Shown one piece after another: positions 9,803 to 18,853 of a stretch of 55,386 bases of DNA. This DNA comes from Planctomycetaceae bacterium (GTDB lineage: Bacteria; Planctomycetota; Planctomycetia; Pirellulales; Pirellulaceae). The notes under the pieces are model-generated. The model searched no databases. It was not told the DNA's origin and saw nothing but the letters and a program-made list of their open reading frames with translations. The stretch is taken from positions 1 to 55,386 of the forward strand of contig PKCN01000251.1 of NCBI GenBank assembly GCA_002862205.1, in the 5' to 3' direction. Numbering within the stretch: position 1 is the first letter of the stretch; each line of letters begins with the position of its first letter. The position numbers and the translations under genes were made by a program.

Positions 9803-9816
9803 CAGATGATCGCAGG
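9727..9816. repeat. 18-bp direct tandem repeat, 5 units, at the folC 5' end
   Basis: Five consecutive 18-bp units of TCACCAGATGATCGCAGG run from 9727 to 9816; two differ by one base each (T at 9760, A at 9793). There are no spacers, so it is not a CRISPR array. The period is a multiple of three and the array is open in the folC frame from the GTG at 9802. Confidence 0.97.
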
Positions 9817-10210
9817 TTTACAATGCCAGAAACGATCCCACAACATGGCCCAAATGAAGCGATTCAACCCTCCTGAGGCATGAGATTGCCTCCGTTTTGT
9901 CACATAGACAACCATTTGCGGTCAGGCAGCGTATGGGAATTGTGGAAAAGCTGGGACATTTTGGGTCAGATCAAGCATCAGGAGTCACTCGGAATGTCTC
10001 CAGCACAAAAATGCGAACACTTTCTTCAGTAGCGGCGTAGCGTACAGATCTCTGGTCTCAGGTCGACGAGCTGTGCAGCACGGCTGATCGTGGTCCTGAC
10101 GGCCAGAAGACTTGTCGCATCCCGGTGCCTGATCGGCTCAGTTTGCCTGAAATTGCCGATTCTCCCCATGTTTGCCCAATTTTGCCCTCTCCTTACGGAA
10201 GTCTTTAACC
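9817..10210. other. Divergent intergenic region between folC and the ABC operon
   Basis: Roughly 390 bases separate the repeat array from the GTG start of the ABC ATPase. It must carry the promoters of both divergent units. No open frame here is credible as a gene and no clear -35/-10 pair or hairpin was found. Confidence 0.5.
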
Positions 10211-11227
10211 GTGGATACTGATTCAACCGTGACCGCCGAAGCGGAGCCCGCCGACGCAGCGCAAGCTGGCAATGGCGATTCCGACTCGGGTGTTGTTATT
10301 GAAACTCGCAACCTGAGCAAAATTTATCGGGATTTCTGGGGTCGCAAGAAGGTCAATGCACTGAAGTCGCTTGATATCGAAGTCCGCAAAGGTGAGGTAT
10401 TCGGGTTGCTGGGCCCCAATGGCAGCGGCAAATCAACGACCATCAAGTTGATTTTGGGCCTGCTATTTCCCAGCAGCGGGCGTGTGCTGGTGTTCGACAA
10501 AGATGCCAGCGAGACCAGCAAGAACGAGCGGATTGGCTACCTGCCTGAAGAATCCTATCTCTACAAGTTCTTGACCGCCGAAGAGACACTCGATTTTTAT
10601 GGTCGTCTATTCGACATGTCTGGGGCTGCTCGGAAGAAACGGGTCAACGAGCTAATCGAGCTGGTTGGGCTGCAGGGTGCCAAGCACCGTCAGCTTCGTG
10701 AATACAGCAAAGGAATGACGCGACGTGTCGGTTTGGCTCAGGCCCTGATCAACGATCCCGATCTGGTTCTGCTTGATGAGCCAACCACAGGGCTTGACCC
10801 AATTGGTTCAAGAGAGATGAAAGATTTGATCCTGTCTCTGAAGAAACAGGGGAAGACCGTGCTCCTTTGCAGCCATCAACTGGCAGACGTACAGGATGTC
10901 TGTGACCGAGTCGCGATCCTCGACCAGGGGGAACTCAAAGAGCTTGGGCGTGTGACCGACCTGTTGAAGGTTCAAGACGTCACTGAGATCCATACCAAGC
11001 GTTTGAGACCCGAGGTAGAAGCGGAAATCAGGGCCATCATTGAACGCGAGGGAGGTGATTGCACGATCGATAATCCAACTGCGACGATGGAGGATTTGTT
11101 CCTGAATATCGTCCGCGAGAGTGAAGCTCGGCCGGGAGCAAGGCGCGTCACGGGGGCCAGCACTCCACAAAAAGCAGCGGATGACGACCAGCAAGCTGAA
11201 GACAATCAGGGAGAAGCTGGTCAATGA
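10211..11227 (+). CDS. ABC transporter ATP-binding protein
   Basis: A single nucleotide-binding domain with Walker [10 protein letters not shown] (about residues 68-76 from this start), Q-loop region, signature YSKGM in place of LSGGQ, Walker B LVLLDEP and the switch histidine in LCSHQ. The YSKGM variant and the C-terminal extension (about 80 residues, acidic at the end) are usual for ABC-2 type exporters. I chose the GTG at 10211 because GGAAG lies 10 bases before it; a TTG at 10172 would add 13 residues. The stop overlaps the permease start by four bases (ATGA), indicating translational coupling. It powers the membrane protein encoded next. Confidence 0.92.
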   Translation: MDTDSTVTAEAEPADAAQAGNGDSDSGVVIETRNLSKIYRDFWGRKKVNALKSLDIEVRKGEVFGLLGPNGSGKSTTIKLILGLLFPSSGRVLVFDKDASETSKNERIGYLPEESYLYKFLTAEETLDFYGRLFDMSGAARKKRVNELIELVGLQGAKHRQLREYSKGMTRRVGLAQALINDPDLVLLDEPTTGLDPIGSREMKDLILSLKKQGKTVLLCSHQLADVQDVCDRVAILDQGELKELGRVTDLLKVQDVTEIHTKRLRPEVEAEIRAIIEREGGDCTIDNPTATMEDLFLNIVRESEARPGARRVTGASTPQKAADDDQQAEDNQGEAGQ

Positions 11228-13128
11228 TTCTGCAACCCGAAGATTTTTGGTCATTCTATGAATGGCTCATGCGTCCCGAATCATTTCTGGAGAGTGCATT
11301 CCTGCAAGGAATTGTGCTCTTCGTCCTTGCAATCGTGATCGGCTTGATGGTCGGTTACATCATCTCGGCAAACCGATACGGACCCAGCGAAGGCTTTTAC
11401 GCGGTCGCACGTGCTGTAAGAGACCTGATCCGATTCGATTTACCCGGAACCTCTGCACATCGAGTGTTTGCGCTGGCACGATTGGCATTCAAGGAGGCGA
11501 TCCGACGGAGAGTGTTGTTTGTGGTGGGCTTGTTCGTCGCGCTGCTTCTGCTGGCGGGATGGTACCTGAATCCTGAGAGCAGTGATCCAGCGAGGCTCTA
11601 CATCAGCTTCGTACTGACGGCAACCAACTACCTGATTCTTGCTCTCGCACTTTTCATCAGTGCTTTTTCGTTACCCAACGATATCAAGAGCAAAACGATC
11701 TATACGATTGTCACCAAGCCTGTGAGGGCCACAGAAATTGTATTGGGTCGAATGTTTGGATTCATGGCAGTGGGAACTGTGATGCTGGTGCCCATGGGAC
11801 TTGCAAGCTACCTGTTTGTAAGTCGCGGCCTGAGGCATCAAAACCTTGAAGTCGTCGATGTCGTTGAAGAAGCCGACGGCAGTCTTGTCGGTGAGACAGA
11901 CTACGTTCAAGACCATAAGCACAGTTTTACGATTTATCCCGACGAGTCTGGGAGCACCGCGCAAGGCCTGACCGATGTCGTCCGGGGTCATCGTCACATT
12001 GTCACGCGTGATGCCAGCGGGAAATTTGAAATTGGTCTGCCGCAACCTCTGCGAGCAAGAATACCTTCCTACGGCGACATTCAGTTCTTCGACCGAGGAG
12101 GCAACAGCAAAGATGCAGGCGTGGACATTGGTGCTGAAAGATTCGACGCAGGTGGATACGGCAGCGCTGGAATTTCCCGCGTGATTGGGTTGTCCGGTGG
12201 AAGCCGAAAAGTACAGCACGGCTACGTTGAAGGTGGAACACTCGGCAAAGCGGAATTCACTTTTCAGAATGTTACCCCCGAACGCTATCCGGACGGCTTG
12301 AATCTCGATCTCTCGCTGCGTGCCTATCGCTCTTACAAGGGCGATATCGAATCCGGCATTCGTGGCTCGGTGACGATGAAACATCCCACCAAGGATATCG
12401 AAAGTAACCCGATTTCGTTCGTCATCAATGAGTACGAAGTGGATGAACTACTGCTTCCGCTCACTCCGGAGGGAACAGACAACAACGAGACTCGGAAGCT
12501 GAATGTGTTTGAGGATCTGGTGGATGAGAATGGCCAGTTGGTCCTGGTGATCAAATGCCTTGATCGCAGTCAGTACCTCGGAGTCACCCAAAGCGGCGTG
12601 TACCTGAGAGCCGGTGATAATCCATTCTGGTGGAACCTGACAAAAGCATACATTTCGATCTGGCTTCAAATGGCCATGGTCATCGCCTTTGGCGTAATGT
12701 TCAGTACGTTTCTGAGTGGTCCGGTCGCCATGGTGGCGACGTTCGCGTGCGTTCTGCTCGGATTCTCTGCAGAACAAGTCTATGACACGCGTCACTTCAT
12801 CGACAGCGGTATCGAGCGAGGTGGCGGACCCATCGAGTCGATGGTTCGCTTGCTCAGGCAAGACGCCATGACGACCCAACTCGATGTTGATACCACAGCA
12901 GCGAAAGTGATCAAGACGACCGATGCAGGGATCGTTTACTCGCTCGACGCGATCGCTACCGCTTTACCCAATCTTCCCAAGATGGTTGGCACTGCAGAAT
13001 ACGCCGCAAGCGGTTTCGATATCCTCGGAGCTTTGCTGTTACGACATGCGGCGGCGACACTCGGTTACTGCCTTTTGGCATTCATTATCAGTTACTTTTT
13101 CCTGAAATCGCGTGAGATCGCGGCATGA
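11224..13128 (+). CDS. ABC-2 type permease with large extracytoplasmic insertion
   Basis: 634 residues. Membrane segments are visible near residues 27-48, 97-114, 127-149 and 178-199, then near 475-515 and 608-628. Between them lies a soluble insertion of about 270 residues (about 202-470). The cytoplasmic loop [12 protein letters not shown] is typical of ABC-2 permeases. The insertion begins with two copies of a T-D-x-V-x-x-H-x-H motif exactly 25 residues apart (TDYVQDHKH at 225-233, TDVVRGHRH at 250-258), possible metal ligands. The gene is coupled by ATGA overlaps to the ATPase before it and to the gene after it, so the three products probably form one complex. The substrate is unknown. 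Confidence 0.85.
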   Translation: MILQPEDFWSFYEWLMRPESFLESAFLQGIVLFVLAIVIGLMVGYIISANRYGPSEGFYAVARAVRDLIRFDLPGTSAHRVFALARLAFKEAIRRRVLFVVGLFVALLLLAGWYLNPESSDPARLYISFVLTATNYLILALALFISAFSLPNDIKSKTIYTIVTKPVRATEIVLGRMFGFMAVGTVMLVPMGLASYLFVSRGLRHQNLEVVDVVEEADGSLVGETDYVQDHKHSFTIYPDESGSTAQGLTDVVRGHRHIVTRDASGKFEIGLPQPLRARIPSYGDIQFFDRGGNSKDAGVDIGAERFDAGGYGSAGISRVIGLSGGSRKVQHGYVEGGTLGKAEFTFQNVTPERYPDGLNLDLSLRAYRSYKGDIESGIRGSVTMKHPTKDIESNPISFVINEYEVDELLLPLTPEGTDNNETRKLNVFEDLVDENGQLVLVIKCLDRSQYLGVTQSGVYLRAGDNPFWWNLTKAYISIWLQMAMVIAFGVMFSTFLSGPVAMVATFACVLLGFSAEQVYDTRHFIDSGIERGGGPIESMVRLLRQDAMTTQLDVDTTAAKVIKTTDAGIVYSLDAIATALPNLPKMVGTAEYAASGFDILGALLLRHAAATLGYCLLAFIISYFFLKSREIAA

Positions 13129-15038
13129 ATCGAACAACAAGCCTTCGGCGAAAACTTATTTACCTGGCAATTTTGTTGGCCATGTTGATCCCCCTGTTCC
13201 TGCTGGGACAGCCCTCCGGGGGTAAAGGTGATCCGGGCGGACAGCTGTCAGTCATGAGACATGAGTACAACATCGCAGAGAGTGATCTCGGTGAAATCAG
13301 CCCCGCCAGCGAAACCATGAAACTTGCATCCCTCGGGATGCGTGGTGTCGCAGCCACACTGCTTTGGAACAAGGCACACACGTATAAGGTGATGCATGAG
13401 TGGGACCGTTTGAAGGCAACGCTCAACAACATCGCACTGTTACAGCCTCACTTCGACAAGGTTTGGGAGCACCAAGCCCACAATCTTGCGTACAACGTCT
13501 CGACAGAATTCGATGATTACCGACAACGGTACGAAATGGTCCGGGAAGGAACCGAGTTCCTGACGCGTGGTGTACGGCAGAATACCAACGCACCGAGACT
13601 GGTTTGGTACACAGGCTGGTTTTACGGGCAAAAGTTGGGCATGTCGGATGAGAAGGTGCAGTTCCGCCGTTTGTTCTCGGATGACAAAAGACTCCACGAA
13701 GCCCTGGAAGTCGAAAACATCGCCGTTGACGAACCCGAAGCTCGCGGGCCATTGGGCAAACCGGACAACTGGTTGGTGGGAAGACTCTGGCTGAACCGCG
13801 GATATGAAATCGTCGAAGGTGGTGTCAAAATCCGCCGGCAGACTCCTCTGAATTTCTACGAAACGGGACCCAAGTGGCGGATCAAACACGCTGAGTCAAT
13901 CGAGTCCGAGGGGATTCTAGATGACCGCGCCCAAAACGCATGGCAAATGGCCGGTGAGGATTGGCTCGGATTTGGAACACGCAGCATTCCGACAACATCA
14001 CCATTCACCATCAAACTGGATCAACTGGAAGAACTGGAAGCTCAAAGAGACGAAAAGATTGAAGAGTTCCGGCAACTCAATGAGGCAGCATTTGACGCCG
14101 CAAGGCAAGCCAGAATTGACAACATGCCAGCCGAAATTCTTGAGTTCTGGCAGAAGCCGGAATCAGAAATGACTCTCCAGCAACGGCAGTTAATGCCGTC
14201 CATCATGAAAGGGTTGGTCCCCAATCTGGCTGCTCTTGCAAAGACTTCCGACAAGTCCGTCCGACTGGAATCTGTGAACATCGCTGATCAAGTCAAGGAA
14301 TTGAATAAGCGGATCCAGAAAACCATCGGATACAGAACCCAGATCAACTATCCCTACTGGAAAACACTCGCACAAGCTGAACAGGAAGAGCGAACGGTCA
14401 ACGCCAGACGGTTGATTTATGAAGCAGAGCAGGCCAACGATAATGCAGAACTCGACAAGGCCATTGAACTGTACGAACAAGCGTTTGTGGTTTGGGCAGA
14501 GATCTTCGATGACTACCCACTGCTGACCATCGACGACACTGCAGAAGATCTGTTCAATTCGGTTCGACGCTATATGGTGGCGATCGATTCACAGGAGATT
14601 CCGGAAAACTTCCCCCTTACAACTTTTGTGACGATGATGGGGGAATTCGGGCAAATCGACTCGAAGACCTACGAATCGGTGCGCAGAGAGACCAAAGAGG
14701 CGGCTGAAAAACGCCGCATCGAACTCGAAGAAGAGGAAAAGAAGCGGCAAGAAGAAGCCGAAAAGGCCGAAGCCGCTGAAAAACAGAGCCCCACAGCAAC
14801 TCCTGCTACGGCCGACAAAGCAGCACCCGACAAGCCCACGGAATCTGACAAGCCCACGGAATCCGACAAGCCCACGGAATCCGACGGGACTAAAACCGAA
14901 CAGACGGCACAACCCGAAAGCGCTCCTGAAGCACCAAGCAACAACGATGCAACTGGCGACGTGACTACTTCGGACAAAGACACGGGCGCCGATCAGCAAG
15001 TTCCATCGAGCAACGCAGAGGGCTCTGAAGAAAAGTGA
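13125..15038 (+). CDS. Membrane-anchored TPR-like protein of the ABC operon
   Basis: 637 residues. An N-terminal hydrophobic anchor or signal (LIYLAILLAMLIPLFLLG, about 12-29) is followed by an all-helical region with tetratricopeptide-like spacing, and a later helix pair around 430-470 (AEQANDNAELDKAIELYEQA) that looks like a TPR. From about residue 515 a charged coiled coil (EELEEEEKKRQEE-like) leads into an Ala/Pro/Thr/Lys low-complexity tail that includes three copies of DKPTES. It overlaps the permease stop by four bases. I do not recognise a named family beyond planctomycete proteins of similar layout; a role as periplasmic or membrane partner of the transporter is inferred from the gene coupling only. 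Confidence 0.75.
   Translation: MNRTTSLRRKLIYLAILLAMLIPLFLLGQPSGGKGDPGGQLSVMRHEYNIAESDLGEISPASETMKLASLGMRGVAATLLWNKAHTYKVMHEWDRLKATLNNIALLQPHFDKVWEHQAHNLAYNVSTEFDDYRQRYEMVREGTEFLTRGVRQNTNAPRLVWYTGWFYGQKLGMSDEKVQFRRLFSDDKRLHEALEVENIAVDEPEARGPLGKPDNWLVGRLWLNRGYEIVEGGVKIRRQTPLNFYETGPKWRIKHAESIESEGILDDRAQNAWQMAGEDWLGFGTRSIPTTSPFTIKLDQLEELEAQRDEKIEEFRQLNEAAFDAARQARIDNMPAEILEFWQKPESEMTLQQRQLMPSIMKGLVPNLAALAKTSDKSVRLESVNIADQVKELNKRIQKTIGYRTQINYPYWKTLAQAEQEERTVNARRLIYEAEQANDNAELDKAIELYEQAFVVWAEIFDDYPLLTIDDTAEDLFNSVRRYMVAIDSQEIPENFPLTTFVTMMGEFGQIDSKTYESVRRETKEAAEKRRIELEEEEKKRQEEAEKAEAAEKQSPTATPATADKAAPDKPTESDKPTESDKPTESDGTKTEQTAQPESAPEAPSNNDATGDVTTSDKDTGADQQVPSSNAEGSEEK
14829..14882. repeat. 18-bp in-frame tandem repeat, 3 units
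   Basis: GACAAGCCCACGGAATCT is repeated at 14829, 14847 and 14865 with a single base change in the last unit. It encodes DKPTES three times in the low-complexity C-terminal tail of the protein. Confidence 0.95.
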
Positions 15039-15092
15039 GGTAGCATTTGGTTGGGAAAGCGGGACTGACAGACCAATCGCTCAAGTTAACGA

Positions 15093-15128
15093 AAAACGCG
15101 ACATCATGATCAGATGATGTCGCGTTTT
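15093..15128. terminator. Bidirectional terminator between the ABC operon and the FKBP gene
   Basis: AAAACGCGACATCAT (15093-15107) pairs perfectly with ATGATGTCGCGTTTT (15114-15128) around a 6-base loop. A/T runs on both sides allow it to end transcription of the convergent genes from either direction. Confidence 0.92.
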
Positions 15129-15161
15129 ATTATTGGCGGGAAAGGCTTCAGTGGATGTGAC

Positions 15162-15872
15162 TTACTGGATACCCAGTAACTCAACTTCAAATACAAGCAC
15201 TTCGTTAGGACCAATGGCTCCTTGGCTTCCACGCTCACCGTAGGCAAGATCCGATGGAATGTAGAGCATCCATTTGTCGCCAACCTTCATTTTCTGCAAA
15301 GCCATTTGCCAGCCCTTGATCACCTGGTTGACTTGAAAACTGGCAGGTTGTCCACGAGTCACAGAACTGTCGAATACAGATCCGTCAATCAATTTTCCGG
15401 TGTAGTGAACTTGGACAGTATCGGTTTCCTTTGGAGACGGGCCACTGCCAGCCTTCAACACCTTGTACTGAACGCCACCATCCAAAGTTTTGACACCTTC
15501 TTTTTTGGCGTTATCAGCAAGAAACTTAACACCCTTTGATTTCTGGGCCGCTGACTTCTCGGCTTGCCGCTTCGTCAACATCGCCTGAATCTTTCCTTGA
15601 GCAGCCTGCAACTGCTCGCTGCTCAAAGCTGGTTCTTTCAAAGCGACACCCTCCTGGAACCCCTTGAGAAAGGCCTCCATGGCAATGTCATTGGCTGTGA
15701 AACCGCTTTGACCCATATTCTGGCCGACAGAGAAGCCGAGGAAATAACCTATCAGCTCGTTGTCAGATTTTCCGCCTTCGACGGCGGGTGGTGTTTGTTG
15801 TGCCATTACGGACTGGACAATCGCAACTTGGCAAATTGTCATTGCTCCTGCGATCAGGAATGTTTTGAACAT
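15162..15872 (-). CDS. FKBP-type peptidyl-prolyl cis-trans isomerase, exported
   Basis: 236 residues. A signal peptide (cleavage about residue 24, VMA-QQ) is followed by a helical dimerisation region like that of Mip/FkpA proteins (about 36-120: IGYFLGFSVGQNMGQS, then long helices). The FKBP domain spans about 130-236, with VQVHYTGKLIDGSVFDSS, VIKGW (Trp in the active site) and the YGERG flap. It should catalyse proline isomerisation and assist folding of exported proteins in the periplasm. AGGA lies just before the ATG. It shares a bidirectional terminator with the ABC operon. Confidence 0.93.
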   Translation of the reverse strand: MFKTFLIAGAMTICQVAIVQSVMAQQTPPAVEGGKSDNELIGYFLGFSVGQNMGQSGFTANDIAMEAFLKGFQEGVALKEPALSSEQLQAAQGKIQAMLTKRQAEKSAAQKSKGVKFLADNAKKEGVKTLDGGVQYKVLKAGSGPSPKETDTVQVHYTGKLIDGSVFDSSVTRGQPASFQVNQVIKGWQMALQKMKVGDKWMLYIPSDLAYGERGSQGAIGPNEVLVFEVELLGIQ

Positions 15873-16094
15873 CTTGGTTTCCTAGAGAACTCTCGGTCAC
15901 CGCGTCCACGATGCCCGATCCGGGGAGAGGATAGCGACTCGATCACGCCGCAAACTTCAAAATGGCACTTCCGAGGCCATCAACCTGTCAGCAGGATAAC
16001 AACGTGGCAAGAACCGAACATAGCCCCCAATCCGCAGTTTCAACCTCAAATCAGACGATTCAAGCCCTATGAGGCCGCCCGGTGACAGTAAACA

Positions 16095-17120
16095 CTAGCT
16101 TCCAATCACCGAGGCAAAGGCAATCATTGCCAGCACAAGAGCAACCAACGCGGCCAATCTCCCCCAACTCACCTCGACTGAATTAGAGACGTTAGCCTGC
16201 TGGATTTCCTGCTGTAACCGTTCTTTCCCGCGAGCAACCACATCGTCTGCACCGACATCCGGGCTTGCCTGTTTTCCCACGGTACGTTCGTACATCTCGC
16301 CATCCGCGACCAACTGCAGCATGAGTGCCTGGACCTGACGGGCGTTGAAAGGACGATCTTCAGGATTTTTTTTCAGCAAACGGTCAATGATGACATCCAG
16401 TTCAGGGGGGCAAGAACCGACGAAATCGCGGACATGGGGAGCATCGCTACGCAAGTGCTGCTCAAAAAGCTGGGCAAAATTATCACCCTGAAATGGGGTT
16501 CGTCCAACCAGCATCTCAAACAGACAGCAACCCAGTGAATACAAATCTGCTTTTCCTGAAACAGGTTGATCCGCTGTGATTTGCTCGGGCGCCATGTAAG
16601 CATGCGTTCCGACAGTCATCCCAGTCGCCGTGATATCACTTCGATCAAGATCACGGGCAATTCCAAAGTCACCAAGCTTGACCTCACCCGTCCTGGTCAA
16701 GAACAAGTTACTCAGCTTGAGATCACGATGGATAACACCATGGTTGTGAGCATACTGGAGTGCCGAGCAAATTTGCCGCGTCACCTCTACGACGATCGGC
16801 CAATCAAACACACCCTTGACCTGCAGCAGTCCTTTGACGGTACCACCATCGACGAGTTCCATGACATAGAACAGCATTCCATCATCTTCACCACCGCCGT
16901 AGTAGCTGACGATATGAGGATGGCTGAGACGTTCCAGAATTGCCATTTCACGGCGGAAGCGAGCACGAATCAGCTGGTCCTGGCAGACTCCGGGATGCAG
17001 CTTTTTGATCGCCACCGGTTCCCGGGATGCCTTCTCGATGGCTCGATAGATCGTGCCAACCGTCCCAACACCCAAGACGTCGCCAAATTCAAATTCGGAA
17101 CTCTTTCGGAACGTCTGCAT
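16095..17120 (-). CDS. Tail-anchored serine/threonine protein kinase
   Basis: 341 residues with a complete Hanks-type kinase domain (about 10-275): glycine loop GVGTVGTIY, catalytic lysine K39 in VAIK, E58, HRDLKLSN (131-138, D133), DFG (151-153) and APE (178-180). A short linker leads to a single hydrophobic segment at the very C-terminus (LAALVALVLAMIAFASVIG). There is therefore no extracytoplasmic sensor domain, unlike PknB-type PASTA kinases. It should phosphorylate Ser/Thr of cytoplasmic proteins at the membrane. It lies 126 bases downstream of rplU on the same strand; co-transcription is possible but not shown. Confidence 0.93.
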   Translation of the reverse strand: MQTFRKSSEFEFGDVLGVGTVGTIYRAIEKASREPVAIKKLHPGVCQDQLIRARFRREMAILERLSHPHIVSYYGGGEDDGMLFYVMELVDGGTVKGLLQVKGVFDWPIVVEVTRQICSALQYAHNHGVIHRDLKLSNLFLTRTGEVKLGDFGIARDLDRSDITATGMTVGTHAYMAPEQITADQPVSGKADLYSLGCCLFEMLVGRTPFQGDNFAQLFEQHLRSDAPHVRDFVGSCPPELDVIIDRLLKKNPEDRPFNARQVQALMLQLVADGEMYERTVGKQASPDVGADDVVARGKERLQQEIQQANVSNSVEVSWGRLAALVALVLAMIAFASVIGS

Positions 17121-17246
17121 GACTGGCTAAATCTCCATCACCTGCCTATGACTCCAAAATGGAGCACGGGCAAACAATTCTACGCCAGATGAGATGCAAG
17201 CGGTGCAGACTCAGCAAGAGCCTTCTCAAGACCTCGAAGACCGGGC

Positions 17247-17561
17247 CTAGACGCCGGCGATCTTCTCGATGCGAACGCGAGTATGGATCTGGCGATGACC
17301 CGTTCGACGTCGGCTATTCTTACGACGGCGAAACTTTTGAACATAGATTTTCTTGTCCATTTTGGGTCCGATGATCGACGCTGTCACCGACGCGCCATCA
17401 ACTGTTGGCGAACCCAGTTTCAATCCATCGTCACCACTGACAGCCAAAACTTTTTCAAAAGTAAGGCTCTCTCCCTGAGGGACATCTCGGTAATCGACAT
17501 CGACCTCCATTCCGGGCTCGACTCGATATTGGCGACCGCCGTCGACGATGATGGCGTACAT
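17247..17561 (-). CDS. rplU: 50S ribosomal protein L21
   Basis: 104 residues, the usual length. It begins MYAIIVDGGRQYRV, matching the L21 start (YAVIxxGGKQYRV). The C-terminal part has the basic segment KFRRRKNSRRRTGHRQ, which binds 23S rRNA, and ends in RVRIEKI. In most bacteria rplU is followed directly by rpmA (L27); here the downstream gene is the kinase and no L27 frame is present in the 126-base gap or elsewhere in the window. AGAGAGA lies about 8 bases before the ATG. Confidence 0.97.
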   Translation of the reverse strand: MYAIIVDGGRQYRVEPGMEVDVDYRDVPQGESLTFEKVLAVSGDDGLKLGSPTVDGASVTASIIGPKMDKKIYVQKFRRRKNSRRRTGHRQIHTRVRIEKIAGV

Positions 17562-17892
17562 AAATCTATCTCTCTACAAGTTTGTTATCTGACTTTTCGG
17601 GCCGCGTAGTTTAACGCCCCCTGCCACTGGCGTACAGGCCTTCCTGCGGGTCTTTTCCAGCGTTCTTGATTTGTTTTTAGCCGCAAATGTGATCTTTTCC
17701 GGATTTCGCTGATCAAATCGGCACCAAGTGTGCACGAGCCTGGCCAACAGCCCCCACAGTAAAGCAGTGTAAAAACCGGTTTTTTCGATAATCAACGGGG
17801 ATGATAATGAACGGGATCAGGCCCCGATTGAGCGGCAGATACCACCGCGTCTCTGGCAGCCCCTTTTTCCCTTCAATCGGAGCTCCAAGGAC
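17562..17892. other. Intergenic region between rplU and the crotonase gene
   Basis: 330 bases without a credible gene. It contains a perfect palindrome AAAAACCGGTTTTT at 17771-17784, about 210 bases upstream of rplU, which may be a protein-binding site or the core of a weak terminator for the crotonase gene. The rplU promoter should lie here. Confidence 0.45.
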
Positions 17893-18681
17893 TCATTTCG
17901 GCCAAACCGGGTCTCGAGCTTCAAGGAATGACTGAATCCCCTCGCGAGCCGATTCCGTTGTGCAAGCAGTCGCACTCCCGGCCGCACCCGCCGAAAGCTG
18001 ACTGAGCAGCAATTCCCCAACACTCTCGTTGAGCAGCCGTTTGGTTGCCTGAATTGCCTCTTTTGGTGCTTCTGCACATTGGGTAGCCAGTTCGCTCGCA
18101 GCGACCCAGATTTGCTTGGAATCGACCGGCTCATCGCACAATCCCCAACGGCTCGCCTGATCAGCATCGACGGTTTGCCCGGTCAACACCATCCGGGCCG
18201 CGGTCGCCGCACCACATCGGAATGACAGCAGTGCCGTGGTGGCACCACCCACCAAGCCACGGCGCACGGCAATCGCTCCGAATTGCGACTGTTTTGAGGC
18301 CACGATCAGATCAGCAGCCAAAGCGAGCCCAAGTCCCGCACCTAACGCACCACCATCCACCGCAGCAACAATCGGCTTTGGAAAACGAAGCATGGATTCG
18401 TATAACTCGCTGAGACTACGCCAAGCCGCCAACCATTCGGGTAGGGCTGAGTTTTCTGGCATGTGGGCAATCTCCGACATCACCTGGAGATCGATTCCCG
18501 AACAGAAATGGTCTCCACTCCCTGTCAAAACCACCGATGCCACCCGCTTTTCCTGATAGATGTCAGAAAAGGCTGTCGTGAGGTCCTCGATCAATTGTGG
18601 ATTCAGCGCGTTTCGTGTCTGGGGGCGATCCATCAGGATCGTCGCAACGTTTGCGTGAACTTTGACATCAACGTACTGCAC
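17893..18681 (-). CDS. Enoyl-CoA hydratase/isomerase (crotonase) family protein
   Basis: About 262 residues from the GTG at 18681, chosen because GGAGG lies six bases upstream; a longer frame to 18732 has no such site. The crotonase fold signatures are present: RPQTRNALN near residue 20, the oxyanion-hole stretch GDHFCSGIDL, and the second oxyanion segment KPIVAAVDGGALGAGLGLALAADL. Around the second catalytic Glu of classical hydratases (GRRGLVGGATT-like region, here VRRGLVGGATTAL) a Glu is not obvious, so hydration is uncertain and an isomerase, hydrolase or other crotonase reaction is possible. It acts in the cytoplasm on acyl-CoA. No other fatty-acid genes are adjacent. Confidence 0.85.
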   Translation of the reverse strand: MQYVDVKVHANVATILMDRPQTRNALNPQLIEDLTTAFSDIYQEKRVASVVLTGSGDHFCSGIDLQVMSEIAHMPENSALPEWLAAWRSLSELYESMLRFPKPIVAAVDGGALGAGLGLALAADLIVASKQSQFGAIAVRRGLVGGATTALLSFRCGAATAARMVLTGQTVDADQASRWGLCDEPVDSKQIWVAASELATQCAEAPKEAIQATKRLLNESVGELLLSQLSAGAAGSATACTTESAREGIQSFLEARDPVWPK

Positions 18682-18687
18682 AGTGAG

Positions 18688-18692
18688 CCTCC
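18688..18692 (-). promoter_or_regulatory. Ribosome-binding site that fixes the GTG start of the crotonase gene
   Basis: The minus strand reads GGAGG here, followed by six bases and then GTG (18681). This favours the shorter protein over the frame that extends to 18732. Confidence 0.7.
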
Positions 18693-18772
18693 GGTCGCAG
18701 CAATAGGAACGAAGCGTTATCGCAGCATCCATGATGCCTTAATTGGCAACAGCAAACCAGTCGTGCAACACC

Positions 18773-18815
18773 AAAAGAAAACCCCACGGGTCGTCTGCAA
18801 GGACGACCCGTGGGG
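18773..18815 (-). terminator. Terminator of the YTV wall-protein gene
   Basis: A perfect 14-bp stem (18782-18795 with 18802-18815; arms CCCCACGGGTCGTC and GACGACCCGTGGGG) with a six-base loop is followed on the minus strand by TTTTCTTTT (18781-18773). It lies 39 bases past the YTV stop and upstream of the crotonase gene. Confidence 0.92.
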
Positions 18816-18853
18816 CATGTTGTTCAGATTATCTGTTGAACAGTCTGAGCAGG

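Noticed and set aside
9727-9816. CRISPR-like array
   Set aside because: Units are directly adjacent, with no spacers, only 18 bp long, and no cas genes are present. The same applies to 23621-23699.
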